Shown: piece after piece, positions 1 through 8,561 of the stretch
How positions within the stretch are numbered: the first letter of the stretch is position 1
How the letters are laid out: the number at the start of each line of letters is the position of its first letter
Assembly: GCA_014885115.2 (NCBI GenBank)
Contig: WKLE02004751.1
Span: forward strand, 4,294-16,891
From: Asterionellopsis glacialis
Lineage: Eukaryota > Bacillariophyta > Plagiogrammaphyceae > Rhaphoneidales > Asterionellopsidaceae
Direction: 5' to 3'
DNA length: 12,598 bases
Notes under the pieces: model-generated
What the model was told of the DNA's origin: nothing
Databases searched by the model: none
The model's input: the letters and a program-made list of their open reading frames with translations, nothing else
Translations under genes and position numbers: made by a program

Positions 1-54
1 AATATGCTTCAAAAAAGATTCTACTGAAAGTAACACTGAAAATCAGTACCAAAC

Positions 55-334
55 CTGAGGCCAGACAAGGTTATTATTGTATTATCTACCGGCAATGAAA
101 GTTACTTGAAAATACCAAGTCTTCATCTGGCTTCAAATGTAGCTACAAGCCACTGCTTGAACAGCATCATGCTGACGTGAGGGTCTTAAATTGTGTCTGA
201 GGCCAGACAAGGTTATTATTGTATTATCTACCGGCAATGAAAGTTACTTGGAAATACCAAGTCTTCATCTGGCTTCCAATGTACCTACAAGCCACTGCTT
301 GAGCAGCATCATGCTGACGTGAGGGTCTCAAATT
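55..334. repeat. Tandem duplication, two copies of a 142-bp unit
   Basis: Copy 1 spans 55-196 and copy 2 spans 197-334, with the same order of blocks at an exact offset of 142. I count five substitutions across about 138 compared bases (about 96% identity) and no indels, so the duplication is recent or maintained. The period is not a multiple of three and no frame stays open through both copies, so it is not a protein repeat. Each copy ends with the block TGCTGACGTGAGGGTCT, which contains a TGACGT core like a bZIP/CRE site; that reading is inference only. The second copy ends cleanly at about 334. Confidence 0.95.
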
Positions 335-1248
335 TTCAGTATGTTTTTCTGTAGATTTAACGTGGACGGAATGCTGGCTGGCGCGTAAAAAAACTTTGCT
401 AAAAAACTTGTCAATTCATTGGAAGTTGCCATACACATTTTGTGGAGATTTTAAATTACAAAATACAACATACAGACCATGTTACTTTTTGGTCATTCCG
501 TCTCACCTAGTCCTGGAACAACTGACTTATGTTTCTTTGTCATCCTGACAACCATTTTTCTTTGAGAAATCGGAAGTCTGCATTTGATGAATAAATTATG
601 AATACAGGGGTTCTCCTTGATTTTTAAAAGGTTTCAGCATAACGTCTAATTTAACAACTTCAAACTTCTTCCTTATTTGGGGTAATTTGACAAAAATAAA
701 AAAATAAATTGGCTTAAATGACTTGATTTTTAACAAGTTTCTGCTGCTGTTAAATTAGTACCAAGTTCTAAGTAAATAGTAGGTGTTCAATTACATATGA
801 CGGATCACTAGTATTATTTATTGACATAAGATTTTATAGTACCAATGCTTGTTTGTAGTAAAAATCACTTGTTACACCGCTCTTTTCACTCCCGAGCATA
901 TATGCCCTTTTTTCAAAATTATATGCTATTTTCTAGCGTTTTTTTTTGAAAAACATATTTTTGTCCTCCTGACCATGGGGAGGATTTTCGTTTAAGTCAC
1001 CGGAATGACTTAAGGTGTGGTTTACTATGTTACCCCATCAAGTGACAGAACTAAAAGTACAATAGAAGTGCAGACGAGACCTTTGGGTGTTCAGATATTA
1101 ATTATTTTAACTGTCTAGGACCTATTTTTTTTGATCGACTTTCTTCTTTTACGTATTTCTAAAGAATGATGCCTCTGGCTTACACTTTTAGATTACTTTT
1201 AGTTAGATATTTATAAATAGTGTGTTGTTATGTAGTGGTGGCTGATGA
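335..1248. other. A+T-rich intergenic DNA without a recognisable gene
   Basis: I see no credible coding frame, tRNA or rRNA in this stretch. It holds homopolymer T and A runs, a short dispersed repeat at 602-632 (related in inverted orientation to 2431-2459), the 16-base word CTTGATTTTTAACAAG at 722-737, and two adjacent small hairpins at 965-1013. The only short open frame at its right end is antisense to the acidic minus-strand frame described at 1249-2082. Confidence 0.6.
965..1013. other. Two adjacent short inverted repeats
   Basis: The first stem pairs TCCTCC (965-970) with GGAGGA about ten bases later. The second is TTAAGTCA (992-999), a six-base spacer CCGGAA, then TGACTTAA (1006-1013), a perfect eight-base inverted repeat. 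No T-run follows in a position suggesting a bacterial-type terminator, and none is expected in a nuclear genome. The second could be a dimeric protein-binding site or chance. Confidence 0.4.
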
Positions 1249-2082
1249 TCATAAGTCATCATCAGACCCCTCCTTGATTTCATCAATGTCATCGTCAAAA
1301 TCAAGTAGAACGATATTTTGCACCCAGTCGATGTTGTCTTTTTTGATGAAATTTTCAATTTGGGCGTTCTCATTCATGACGTCATCTCCAATTTCCAAAT
1401 TTGACTCTGCCAATTGAGAGGGAGGAGTGCCAGATTCCATTTCCAAGGACTTTGTAAATAAGGTATTTCCTTCCAACGGCAAGTCCGCCTGACTGGTTTC
1501 CTGAGGTTTTGAAACAACCACATAGGTGGTTTCTTTGGACAACTCCTCAATCTTGTCGATATTAGATATTTCCTCTGTCTTATTCTCAGTAGGACAAATT
1601 GATTGCTGTAGGTTTTGTACTGGTGCCAAATAATGCAGGACTGTAGAGGTATTTTCACTATCAAAAATCAGTATCGGAAATAATGAGAATGCATTCCTAC
1701 TGTAAATATGAATTTGAAAGATCATATGAAAAAAATTCACTACTAGAATATAATTTATATTAGTACATAGGGATTATTTGTAACTGAAGATATATATTTT
1801 CAGAAGCACTTTTGCCTTTTCCTTGCTTTCAAGGAATCTTTGACATGAGACTTCCAGGAGTATATCCAACACTAAAAAACCAACTAGCGAGAACACTGGG
1901 AGAGGGCCAAAAATAAATTCCTTTCCCCCAAAATAAACACACATTTCTCCCTGAGAAAAACAGGAATTCGCTTTTTTTTTAATGTACTGCAGATCTGTAC
2001 TTTTTGTTTCATAGTAAATACGTAGAAGCTCTGTAGAAGAAAAAAGCCCAACAGGAGCGGGTACGACTACCTTAATCTTCAT
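1249..2082 (-). pseudogene. Interrupted hypothetical open frame with acidic C-terminal tail
   Basis: Read on the minus strand, an ATG at 2080-2082 opens a frame that runs to a TGA-type end at 1249, broken only by one TAA at 1774-1776. The upstream 102 codons and the downstream segment are in the same frame. About 276 sense codons with one stop is unusual in DNA this A+T-rich. The downstream part looks protein-like: a Glu/Ser/Thr/Asn-rich, probably disordered stretch ending in a strongly acidic tail (DFDDDIDEIKEGSDDDL). The stop may lie in an unremoved intron: TACTAAT, a branch-point-like word, occurs just after it on the minus strand, followed by TTCTAG and TTTACAG acceptor-like sites, but no good GTRAGT donor is visible. 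Alternatives are a decayed gene or two chance frames. No family is recognised. Confidence 0.35.
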
Positions 2083-2259
2083 CCTCCTTCCAAGTCATCT
2101 CTTCTTTTACAGTCTCTTCTGCAGCCATAGCCCCTCCCCTCCTCTCTTTTAGGTTCTGCATTGGTGTGAATACAAAACTATTTAAGGTACGGTGAGATGC
2201 AGTCGTAGAGTAGTAGAGTAGTAAAAATAGTCTATTGTACATGTATTTTAACATCAATG

Positions 2260-4062
2260 ATATACAGAGATTTTTTGGAAAAGTTGATGTAGGGAAAACG
2301 AGATTTCCTTATTGAAAATAGCATACCTGGTACTTTAACAATTTATTTTTAAACAGGCCTTAATCAGACTAAATTAATGAAATTAGTTCCTTAAGTATGT
2401 TCAGCGAGTCATGCACTTTGACCAAAAAAGGGCTTGTTAAAAATCAAGGAGTACCCATGTAATCTACATATTCTGGTGCTCTCACTACAACAAATATCAA
2501 AACTGAGAGATTACATTAATGTTTTTTATATCTTTTTGTTTCTTGATAGGCATGTTATGGGGATGCTCTGACTGGTTGTGATCTACTTTTGTAATAAAAT
2601 AGTGCAGCATTCATCATGAACACTAACAGAATATTTCTGTAAATTGATGTATCATGACCAATTACAAGAATAAATTCTGTTGGTAGTACACTAGCTAGTA
2701 GTGTTTCTTGGTAGGAGGAATTACATAGCTATTTTATACAAAAGAATACCATAATACCAGAACAGAAGCTTTTGTATTATGCACAACATACCTCCTGATG
2801 AAGGTGTAGAAATAATAGTATATAAATAAGTGGTGCCAGCATACCATTCAATTTCATCTTTTGTACTACTGTTGTTGTGCTCCATCTTGTTATTTCTAAA
2901 TTTTGCCCAGAGGAGATATAAAAATGCCCTTTTTTTACCAATCCCAAACTTGAAACCCTGGTAATCCCAGAGAAGAGTTAAGCAGCAGCATCAAGTTTGT
3001 GTAAGTTGGACAATATTACTATGCATTGAGTCATATCCTAGCACTCTAGGACCCACTACCCTACAAATTTCAATAGCCTGTAGTTGGCTAATGGTAGAAG
3101 ATAGTAAAATAAATCCTTATGGTTCAAGTTGCTATCTTGGCCTGGTACCCTGGTACCCAAAAGCTACAAGATAAAATAAACTTTTTTGAGTAATCTTGTG
3201 AGGCCTTATGGTAGTTTCAACAAAATAATCTGTGAAAATATAGCACTAGGTGTTTTAGTACTAGTAGATATAGTAATAGTTCTTTCTTTGTCCCTCTTAT
3301 CTTCTTTCATAATGAGGAGTTGTTTTGTTACAGACCCTATTCTTGTTGTTGCAAATAGGAGCTCTACTATAATATTTTATGAAACATTCAGCTATATAGG
3401 TGCATATTGACTACTACTACTAGCTACTAGCTAATGGTTCTGAACCATAGTATGAGCCTACACACAAGAAAAAAGAAAGAAAAGAAAAAAAGAAGAGAGA
3501 CAACATATTACTGGAGTAGTATTTGTTCTTCTTGTTATTTTACTCATAAGTCAAGGTGTTCTTGAGTATGGTGTCGACAGAAGTAGCAAGAGCACAATTT
3601 GTTTTACAAGGTGTATAAAGAAAGAAGGAAAGCAGAACAAGTGATTTTTTGCTGGAGGTTGTGATGACAGCATACCAATAAATATACTCTAGCACCACCA
3701 TACCACTACTTGCATCAACATCTTCTTTCTTGATTATCCTCCTGCTCTTCTTTGATACTCATGTAATGTTAAAGAACAAAAAAAAAGATTCAGTGTTCTA
3801 AGATAGTATCATATCAACATACTTATTTCTTAAAAAAAAGCATTGCAGACTTCTCGCTTCTGCTGTTTTGGGGGTCATAGTACTACTACCGACAAGAAGT
3901 CTCTCTTGCTGTACCTTTTTCTTGGTATTTGTTATACCAAGTATTCTTCCTCTCTTCCTATTTTTTTGAAAGGCAAACAGAGCACTCTTCAAGTTTGAAG
4001 AGGACTGGTATAGTTTAGGGCCTGAGTTAATGAAAAAATATTGATTGTTTATGAGCAGTTTA
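2260..4062. other. Long intergenic region without a recognisable gene
   Basis: No frame here has convincing protein-like composition. It contains the inverted partner of the 602-632 repeat at 2431-2459, an AGGACCC word at 3048-3054, a doubled CCTGGTAC at about 3141-3157, a CTA/CTAG simple repeat at about 3408-3433, a 7-bp inverted repeat ATGGTTC-T-GAACCAT at 3434-3448, and a purine-only run at 3467-3500. TATAAATA at 2820-2827 resembles a TATA box, but no credible gene follows on the plus strand. Confidence 0.5.
3467..3500 (+). repeat. Polypurine (A/G) tract
   Basis: About 34 consecutive bases are purines, mostly AAAG/AAAAG units, just after a CTA-rich simple repeat. It is a low-complexity tract with no coding role visible; such tracts can form from slippage. 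Confidence 0.7.
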
Positions 4063-4527
4063 TTGTTCACATGGACATTTCTGTTGTGAACAGGCATGCT
4101 ATCTAGGTTAATCAATATAAGTGTTGTTCACAACCTTTTGATTGTACACATCACTGCTGCTGTCTGGTCTCTGTCCTTCTTTCTTTTGAATATTGTCATA
4201 CCTATGTATTTTTCTACTGTACTGCATGGTATGGGTGAAAGTGAGGATGGAACAGGTGTCATCATGGTTGTGCACAAAACTGTACGTGGGGCAGAAAAAA
4301 CAAGAAAAAGAAAAGAGCTGGATGATTTCAACAGAAATCCAAAGGGATAACTTTATACTGGTTTATGTAGGTTTATATATCTTGTGGAATGTTCCATTTC
4401 TTGTGAACAATATTCATTGATTGTGAACAGATTTTTGTTCATGAATATAATCAATATTTGGGCATTTTTGTTTATCATATGAACAAAATTTTCTGGGGTC
4501 TTGTTCATATGAACAAAATTCTGTTCA
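4063..4527. repeat. Cluster of TGTTC/GAACA motifs, possible protein-binding array
   Basis: Twelve copies of TGTTC or its complement GAACA lie at 4064, 4088, 4125, 4250, 4390, 4405, 4425, 4436, 4481, 4502, 4511 and 4522; about one would be expected by chance on both strands of 465 bp. Most sit in the longer form TTGTTCA/TGAACAA. Positions 4501-4516 are the perfect palindrome TTGTTCATATGAACAA, and 4123-4134 is GTTGTTCACAAC, another inverted pair. The word ATCAATAT (either strand) is interleaved at about 4037, 4111 and 4451. The short open frames crossing this stretch lack protein-like character. Whether the array regulates the downstream ribonucleotide reductase gene, about 700 bp away, is unknown. 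Confidence 0.6.
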
Positions 4528-5100
4528 TGATCAACTAATATTTTTTTATGAATTAGTTCCCTTATTCCCTTGTAAGGAGCTTTGTGGGCAATGTGGGGCA
4601 AGACCAATAGGTGTTAGAGAGGGTCCTAAAATACAAGACAGATCCCAGTAAATAACACACAGACACATCATGAAAAGTAAAACATCACCCTTGCCCACGC
4701 GACAAAACCATGGTGAATGAGCGCGAGGTGCACACCCTATCGACACAAAGACACAAACAGACAATTTTTGAATATTCAAATCTGCAGTAGAGATTCCTTT
4801 CCTACGATACTTTTCTCATCTGTTGGAAGCAAGTTTTGATCATTTCGAAGAGAAGTGACACCTGACTCAGGTCCGTCCTTCTTCCAAACCCAGCTTGTTT
4901 GAATTCAAACCTGTTCGTAAAGCGGTTGTATGCATATGTACAGCAATGTACGAAAATCCTACGAGAGATTCAATTGGTAGAGAAGCTTTTCAAAAACTGG
5001 CGCGCCCAAATTTTCGGAGAGGGAGGGGTTCTTTTCGACCACCTGATCGACGGGATGGTTTCATAAATTTTTCATCCCACGCAAGTACAGTCACTTCTTG
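4528..5100. other. Upstream region of the ribonucleotide reductase gene
   Basis: No gene is seen here. The G+C content rises toward the gene. A GC-rich palindrome GGCGCGCC lies at 4999-5006, about 226 bases before the start codon, followed by CAAATTTTCGG; this loosely resembles an E2F-type site but does not match the strict TTTSSCGC consensus. A GGGTCCT word is at 4621-4627. A 68-codon frame at 4895-5101 starts with TTG rather than ATG and is most simply promoter or leader DNA. Confidence 0.4.
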
Positions 5101-5231
5101 AACGACAACAAAAGAAAGAACGAACATCACTTTGTGCCTTCTTTCTCTCTTACTGTGTCCATCAATTCATAACTTCCTCTTCTCTATCTGCTATCAGTAC
5201 ATCTACATCATTCATTACTATCATTTCAATC
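5101..5231 (+). promoter_or_regulatory. Pyrimidine-rich leader of the RNR gene (probable 5' UTR)
   Basis: The 130 bases before the start codon are strongly T/C-rich, contain no upstream ATG, and end in TTTCAATC directly before ATG. This is what a 5' untranslated leader looks like and supports the chosen start at 5232. The transcription start itself cannot be placed from the sequence. Confidence 0.45.
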
Positions 5232-6682
5232 ATGCCTGTTATTCCATCTACAATTCAACCATCTGCTAGCTTCGGTGACGATGCAGCTAACTTTCTCGAT
5301 GAAGCCAATCATAAAATGGGAGCCATCACACTAAATGAAGACAACAAGAAGTCACCTGCTCTCTTGCAAACACCCATCAAGCTTCCTATTCGTCAAGTTG
5401 TTCCTGTCTCTCCTGATGCCTCAAATGCATCCTACCTCAGTAGCTCTGCCGACAGTGTCGCCAGTAACAACAGCAGTAACGCGGATGAATCATCCTCACA
5501 TGGATCTCTTGCCAAGAACATCTTACGCAGTGAACACAAACAAGCTGAAATGGATGGACGTCATGCACCCGAACCACTTCTTGTCGAGAATCCAAATCGT
5601 TTCGTTCTTTTTCCCATCCAAGACAATGATGTGAGTACTGAATTGTCGATATCATTCGTTGTCGTAGTCACCGTCATCATTTTCACACCAGTCATGGAGT
5701 TATCAACTATTCTCACACAAATCTTCATTGCAATCTGCTTCTTTCTCTTTATTCTGTTTTCCATTCTGCAATTATACAGATTTGGCAAATGTACAAAAAG
5801 GCGGAAGCATCTTTTTGGACTGCAGAAGAAATTGATTTAGCATCAGACTTGAAGGATTGGGGTAATTTAAGCCATAACGAACGTCACTTTGTATCACACG
5901 TCCTAGCTTTCTTTGCGGCGTCCGATGGAATCGTCAACGAAAACTTGGCTGCCAACTTTGCTACCGAAATCCAATCTCCAGAAGCAAGATGTTTTTATGG
6001 ATTTCAAATCGCAGTGGAGAATATCCATTCAGAAACCTACAGTTTGTTGATTGACACGTACATTCGTGACCCTCAAGAAAAGAATCATTTGCTCAATGCC
6101 ATTGAGACTGTAGACTGTGTTCAAAAGAAAGCCAAGTGGGCTTTGCAATGGTGTGATCGCAACAATGCTTCCTTTGCAGAACGGTGTATCGCCTTTGCTG
6201 CCGTGGAAGGTATTTTCTTTTCGGGTAGTTTCTGTGCTATCTTTTGGTTGAAGAAACGTGGTTTGATGCCAGGTCTATGCTTCTCCAATGAATTGATTTC
6301 ACGTGATGAAGGCTTGCATTGTGACTTTGCCTGCTTGCTTTACAACAAGTTGGTCAATCAATTACCTGCCTCACGTGTTACTGAAATTGTCACTAATGCT
6401 GTCGAAATTGAAAAGGAATTTGTACAAGATGCCTTGCCTGTGGAACTTATTGGTATGAATTCCAAGTTGATGTGTCAATATATTGAATTCTGTGCTGACC
6501 GCTTGTTGGCAGCACTTCATGTACCAAGACATTACAATGCCAGTAATCCATTTGAATGGATGGAAATGATTTCTCTCCAGGGCAAAACAAACTTTTTCGA
6601 GAAACGTGTGGGTGAATATGCCAAGAGTGGTGTTGGTGTCGATGCATCTCAACAAGTCTTTGATTTAGATGCTGACTTTTAA
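5232..6682 (+). CDS. Ribonucleoside-diphosphate reductase small subunit (class Ia R2), two exons
   Basis: The R2 subunit carries the diiron-tyrosyl radical used by the large subunit to reduce ribonucleotides for DNA synthesis. Exons 5232-5630 and 5780-6682 join in phase 0 to give 433 residues. From about residue 114 ([15 protein letters not shown]) the protein follows eukaryotic R2 without gaps. Iron ligands are D182, E213, H216, E276, E310 and H313; the radical tyrosine is Y220 in ENIHSETY; radical-transfer residues W146, D309 and Y413 are present. All are offset by 43 from mouse R2 numbering. The C-terminus FDLDADF matches the tail that docks on the large subunit. The first 110 residues are Ser/Asn-rich, poorly conserved and probably disordered. 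No KEN box is seen. The enzyme should be active. The start is the first ATG after a clean pyrimidine-rich leader. Confidence 0.97.
5631..5779 (+). other. Spliceosomal intron of the R2 gene
   Basis: The donor is GTGAGT at 5631 and the acceptor TTATACAG ends at 5779, giving a 149-base intron. Removing it joins ...FPIQDND to [13 protein letters not shown], restoring the conserved R2 sequence without a frame change. Read through, the intron encodes a hydrophobic run and a premature stop soon after the junction, so unspliced message would give a 202-residue product without the diiron site. Confidence 0.95.
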
Positions 6683-7003
6683 ATGGTACTTGATGTAGCT
6701 GTTCAACGCTCTAATCAATAGTCTGTGTATGTCAATGGGGGAATTTGTCAAATCACATCAGAACAAAATTTGAACAGAAAAAGATCCACAACGGATTTTG
6801 TAAAAACAACAATGTGCCAACGAAAAAATTTTATTTACAAAAAGAATATATTCTTATGATTTGACTCGAATTAAAAAATAAATATATAAAAAGCAAAAGA
6901 TAAACTCATGTGTCTGATACATATTATTTGCTGGTGTGTGTGATAGGAGTACCCACGGTATGAGTAATGGTTGATACACTTAAAGTGACATAATATATGG
7001 AGA
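6683..7003. other. 3' flank of the R2 gene
   Basis: No coding frame is seen. The stretch becomes very A/T-rich, with an AATAAA word at 6877-6882, about 195 bases after the stop codon. It could mark a polyadenylation region, but such a word is expected by chance in sequence of this composition. Confidence 0.35.
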
Positions 7004-7195
7004 TTAGTTTGTTGGACAAGAATTAACAATCAGTTCGTACCCACAGAGAGGACAATGATTCATCATCATAGTCTTTGGACTTAATTTTGATACAAAACGC
7101 AGAGTGCCTTGAATCAATAAACATACTGCAACATCAATCCCAACAATACAGGTACTTTCATATTTTATTAAGCCCAAGTATAATTTTCCCGTCAC
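7004..7195 (-). CDS. Possible terminal exon with zinc-ribbon-like tail
   Basis: A short minus-strand frame of up to 63 codons ends in NHCPLCGYELIVNSCPTN. The CPLCGxEL pattern plus a third cysteine resembles half of a zinc ribbon. An acceptor-like TGTTGCAG lies inside the frame at about 7128, and the residues after it (LLIQGTLRFVSKLSPK and on) have ordinary protein-like composition, so this could be the last exon of a gene whose other exons lie further right on the minus strand. Against this, the frame is short, the next upstream minus-strand gene ends at its own stop at 7483, and part of the frame overlaps the dispersed repeat starting at 7188. No family is recognised. Confidence 0.2.
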   Translation of the reverse strand: MTGKLYLGLIKYESTCIVGIDVAVCLLIQGTLRFVSKLSPKTMMMNHCPLCGYELIVNSCPTN

Positions 7196-7265
7196 CTGGG
7201 TCTAAAAAAATGCAGTGCGGAAATGATGCTTCAAATCAGATCCCGAACCCAACCAAAAAATGTAT
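7188..7265 (+). repeat. Dispersed repeat, copy A (partner at 10448-10536)
   Basis: Bases 7210-7264 align without gaps to 10482-10536 at 47 of 55 positions (about 85%). A weaker match (CCCGTCACCTGGGTCTA against TTCCCGGGATCTA) extends the similarity leftward, with a deletion of roughly 12-15 bases in this copy. The repeat is in the same orientation in both places. It looks like a degenerate fragment of a genomic repeat family; no terminal repeats or target-site duplication can be made out. Confidence 0.8.
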
Positions 7266-7482
7266 CAGCACCAGAGGTACTCTACCTCGCACTTGTAGAG
7301 CCTTCTAGGAAAGTAGCCATTTAAAATGTATCACACAAATTTAAAAACTAAACCTACTAATTAAAACTAAGATTTTCAGACCATTATACGTCTACACCTT
7401 TGTTGAATCCAAGAGACACCTTCACACGGATGCACTTCTTCTGATATGATTTTATATCGTAAGACTACTGTAGAGCTTTACT
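7266..7482. other. 3' flank of the GST_C-domain gene
   Basis: Nothing recognisable is seen in this interval. It separates the stop codon of the minus-strand gene at 7483 from the dispersed repeat. Confidence 0.4.
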
Positions 7483-8052
7483 TCAGGATTGGAGAGAAGC
7501 CAACTCATGCTTGAGAACAATGTGGGCCACAGTTATTTTCTTACTGGTGAGTGTCCTAGGCCCGTCCGCTTCTTCGCAAACAAAAGGTTCCTTTTCCTGT
7601 AGAAGCTTTGAGAACCTGGGATCCTTTGGGTTACCTCCATTGGCCAAACTCTCCGCCAATTCAAGAACCTGATCAACTTCTGCAGCCTCAACAGCATCTT
7701 CAGGGTAGAGAAGCTTGTTCTTGAATTTGCCCAGTAAGCGGTAAATGTTGGAGTTTCCGGATAGTTCCGGCTCGTCATCGTTCCAACTCACGCTTATCTC
7801 CTTGGCGGACGTGTCCTCTACGATCTTGTCTAGATCCAATGCGTCTCCTTCTGCAGCATTGAGCCGGTTCACGATATCTAAAACAATTTCCTTCTTTGAG
7901 GGTGGAACCTTGATCTCACCCATACGTATAATGGGACTGCCTCTCCAGCAGCAACAAGGGTTGCAACAGCCTCCGCATTTTCGCACAGCTTGTAAGCGAA
8001 AGAGGACGTTCCTTCGGGTGGGGTTTAGAATTGCTCTAGCAGCGACATTCAT
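7483..8052 (-). CDS. Small protein with GST_C-like domain of the aminoacyl-tRNA synthetase-associated type
   Basis: The frame encodes 189 residues from the ATG at 8052. Residues about 100-188 follow the all-alpha C-terminal glutathione-transferase fold found at the N-termini of EPRS/MetRS and in EF1B-gamma and AIMP factors: NSNIYRLLGKF, LYPEDAVEAAEVDQVLELAESL, then RTLTSKKITVAHIVL, which matches the family pattern of a short loop followed by LTLADIAV. In these proteins the domain holds synthetase complexes together and has no transferase activity. No synthetase catalytic domain follows; the frame stops right after the domain. Residues 1-43 are basic, lack acidic residues and contain a cysteine cluster (CGGCCNPCCC, residues 26-35), so they may be a targeting peptide or 5' leader; M44 (MGEIKVPPSKKE) is an alternative start. 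It could be a stand-alone adaptor, a first exon of a longer synthetase, or a truncated copy. Confidence 0.65.
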   Translation of the reverse strand: MNVAARAILNPTRRNVLFRLQAVRKCGGCCNPCCCWRGSPIIRMGEIKVPPSKKEIVLDIVNRLNAAEGDALDLDKIVEDTSAKEISVSWNDDEPELSGNSNIYRLLGKFKNKLLYPEDAVEAAEVDQVLELAESLANGGNPKDPRFSKLLQEKEPFVCEEADGPRTLTSKKITVAHIVLKHELASLQS

Positions 8053-8160
8053 CTTTTACAACAGAAGTTTTTGTGCGTTGGAATCGAATTCACTCTGGTT
8101 AAATATTTTTTGTCAGAATTTTTGAAATTCTTTTTTTTGAAAAAGATACGCAAAAAGTGG

Positions 8161-8430
8161 ACGAATTCAGCGTTGACTTGTACAGATTCCTGGTACAACA
8201 AAGGTGAACCTAATCTTCGTGTCAGCAAAAATTGAACGAATTCAGCCCTGACTTGTACCTAGTACCTGTACGAGTACAGGTCCTACCTGGGTACAAGGGG
8301 TTAAACACAAATTTGAAACTTACCTATATATAATATTCCTACCTGTACTCGTACGTGTAGCATATTTATATCTTTGGTACAGGTAGGCTCTTATTCATCA
8401 CATTCTGGTTGAACCAGTACAGGTGTCTAG
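8161..8430. repeat. Region of short direct and inverted repeats rich in TACCTGTAC words
   Basis: The block ACGAATTCAG-NNN-TGACTTGTAC occurs at 8161-8183 and again at 8236-8258 (21 of 23 bases identical, 75 bp apart). CCTGTAC-GA-GTACAGG at 8265-8280 is a 7-bp inverted repeat, and related words recur at 8341-8354 (ACCTGTACTCGTAC), 8377-8385 and 8416-8423. No coding frame crosses the region. It lies between the start of the GST_C-domain gene and the end of the paraoxonase-like gene, so it could include the promoter of the former. Confidence 0.65.
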
Positions 8431-8458
8431 GTAGATAGGAATCATATAGGTACAACAT

Positions 8459-8475
8459 AGGACCCACTCATCACT
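8459..8475 (+). repeat. Short dispersed repeat, copy A (partner at 10699-10715)
   Basis: AGGACCCACTCATCACT here is matched by AGGAGCCACTCATCACT at 10699-10715: 16 of 17 bases, including 12 identical in a row. Together with the 7210/10482 pair, it suggests that pieces of one repeat family lie on both sides of the paraoxonase-like gene. Confidence 0.5.
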
Positions 8476-8561
8476 GTGACTTCCAGTTCTGGGAGTAAGT
8501 GTTTACTTTTGTTCCAGATAATTTGCAACCTAGGACTACTTTTTAATAGGACCCTACTATT

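Noticed and set aside
4546..4779. 77-codon minus-strand frame with several cysteines
   Set aside because: Cys and Pro are scattered without a repeat or domain pattern, and the region looks like ordinary promoter-distal intergenic DNA.
4895..5101. 68-codon frame with an Arg/Gly-rich stretch upstream of the R2 gene
   Set aside because: It begins with TTG, lies where the R2 promoter must be, and its composition follows the local base content; no family is recognisable.
7745..8125. 126-codon plus-strand frame
   Set aside because: It is antisense to the GST_C-domain gene, whose minus-strand frame shows clear family motifs.
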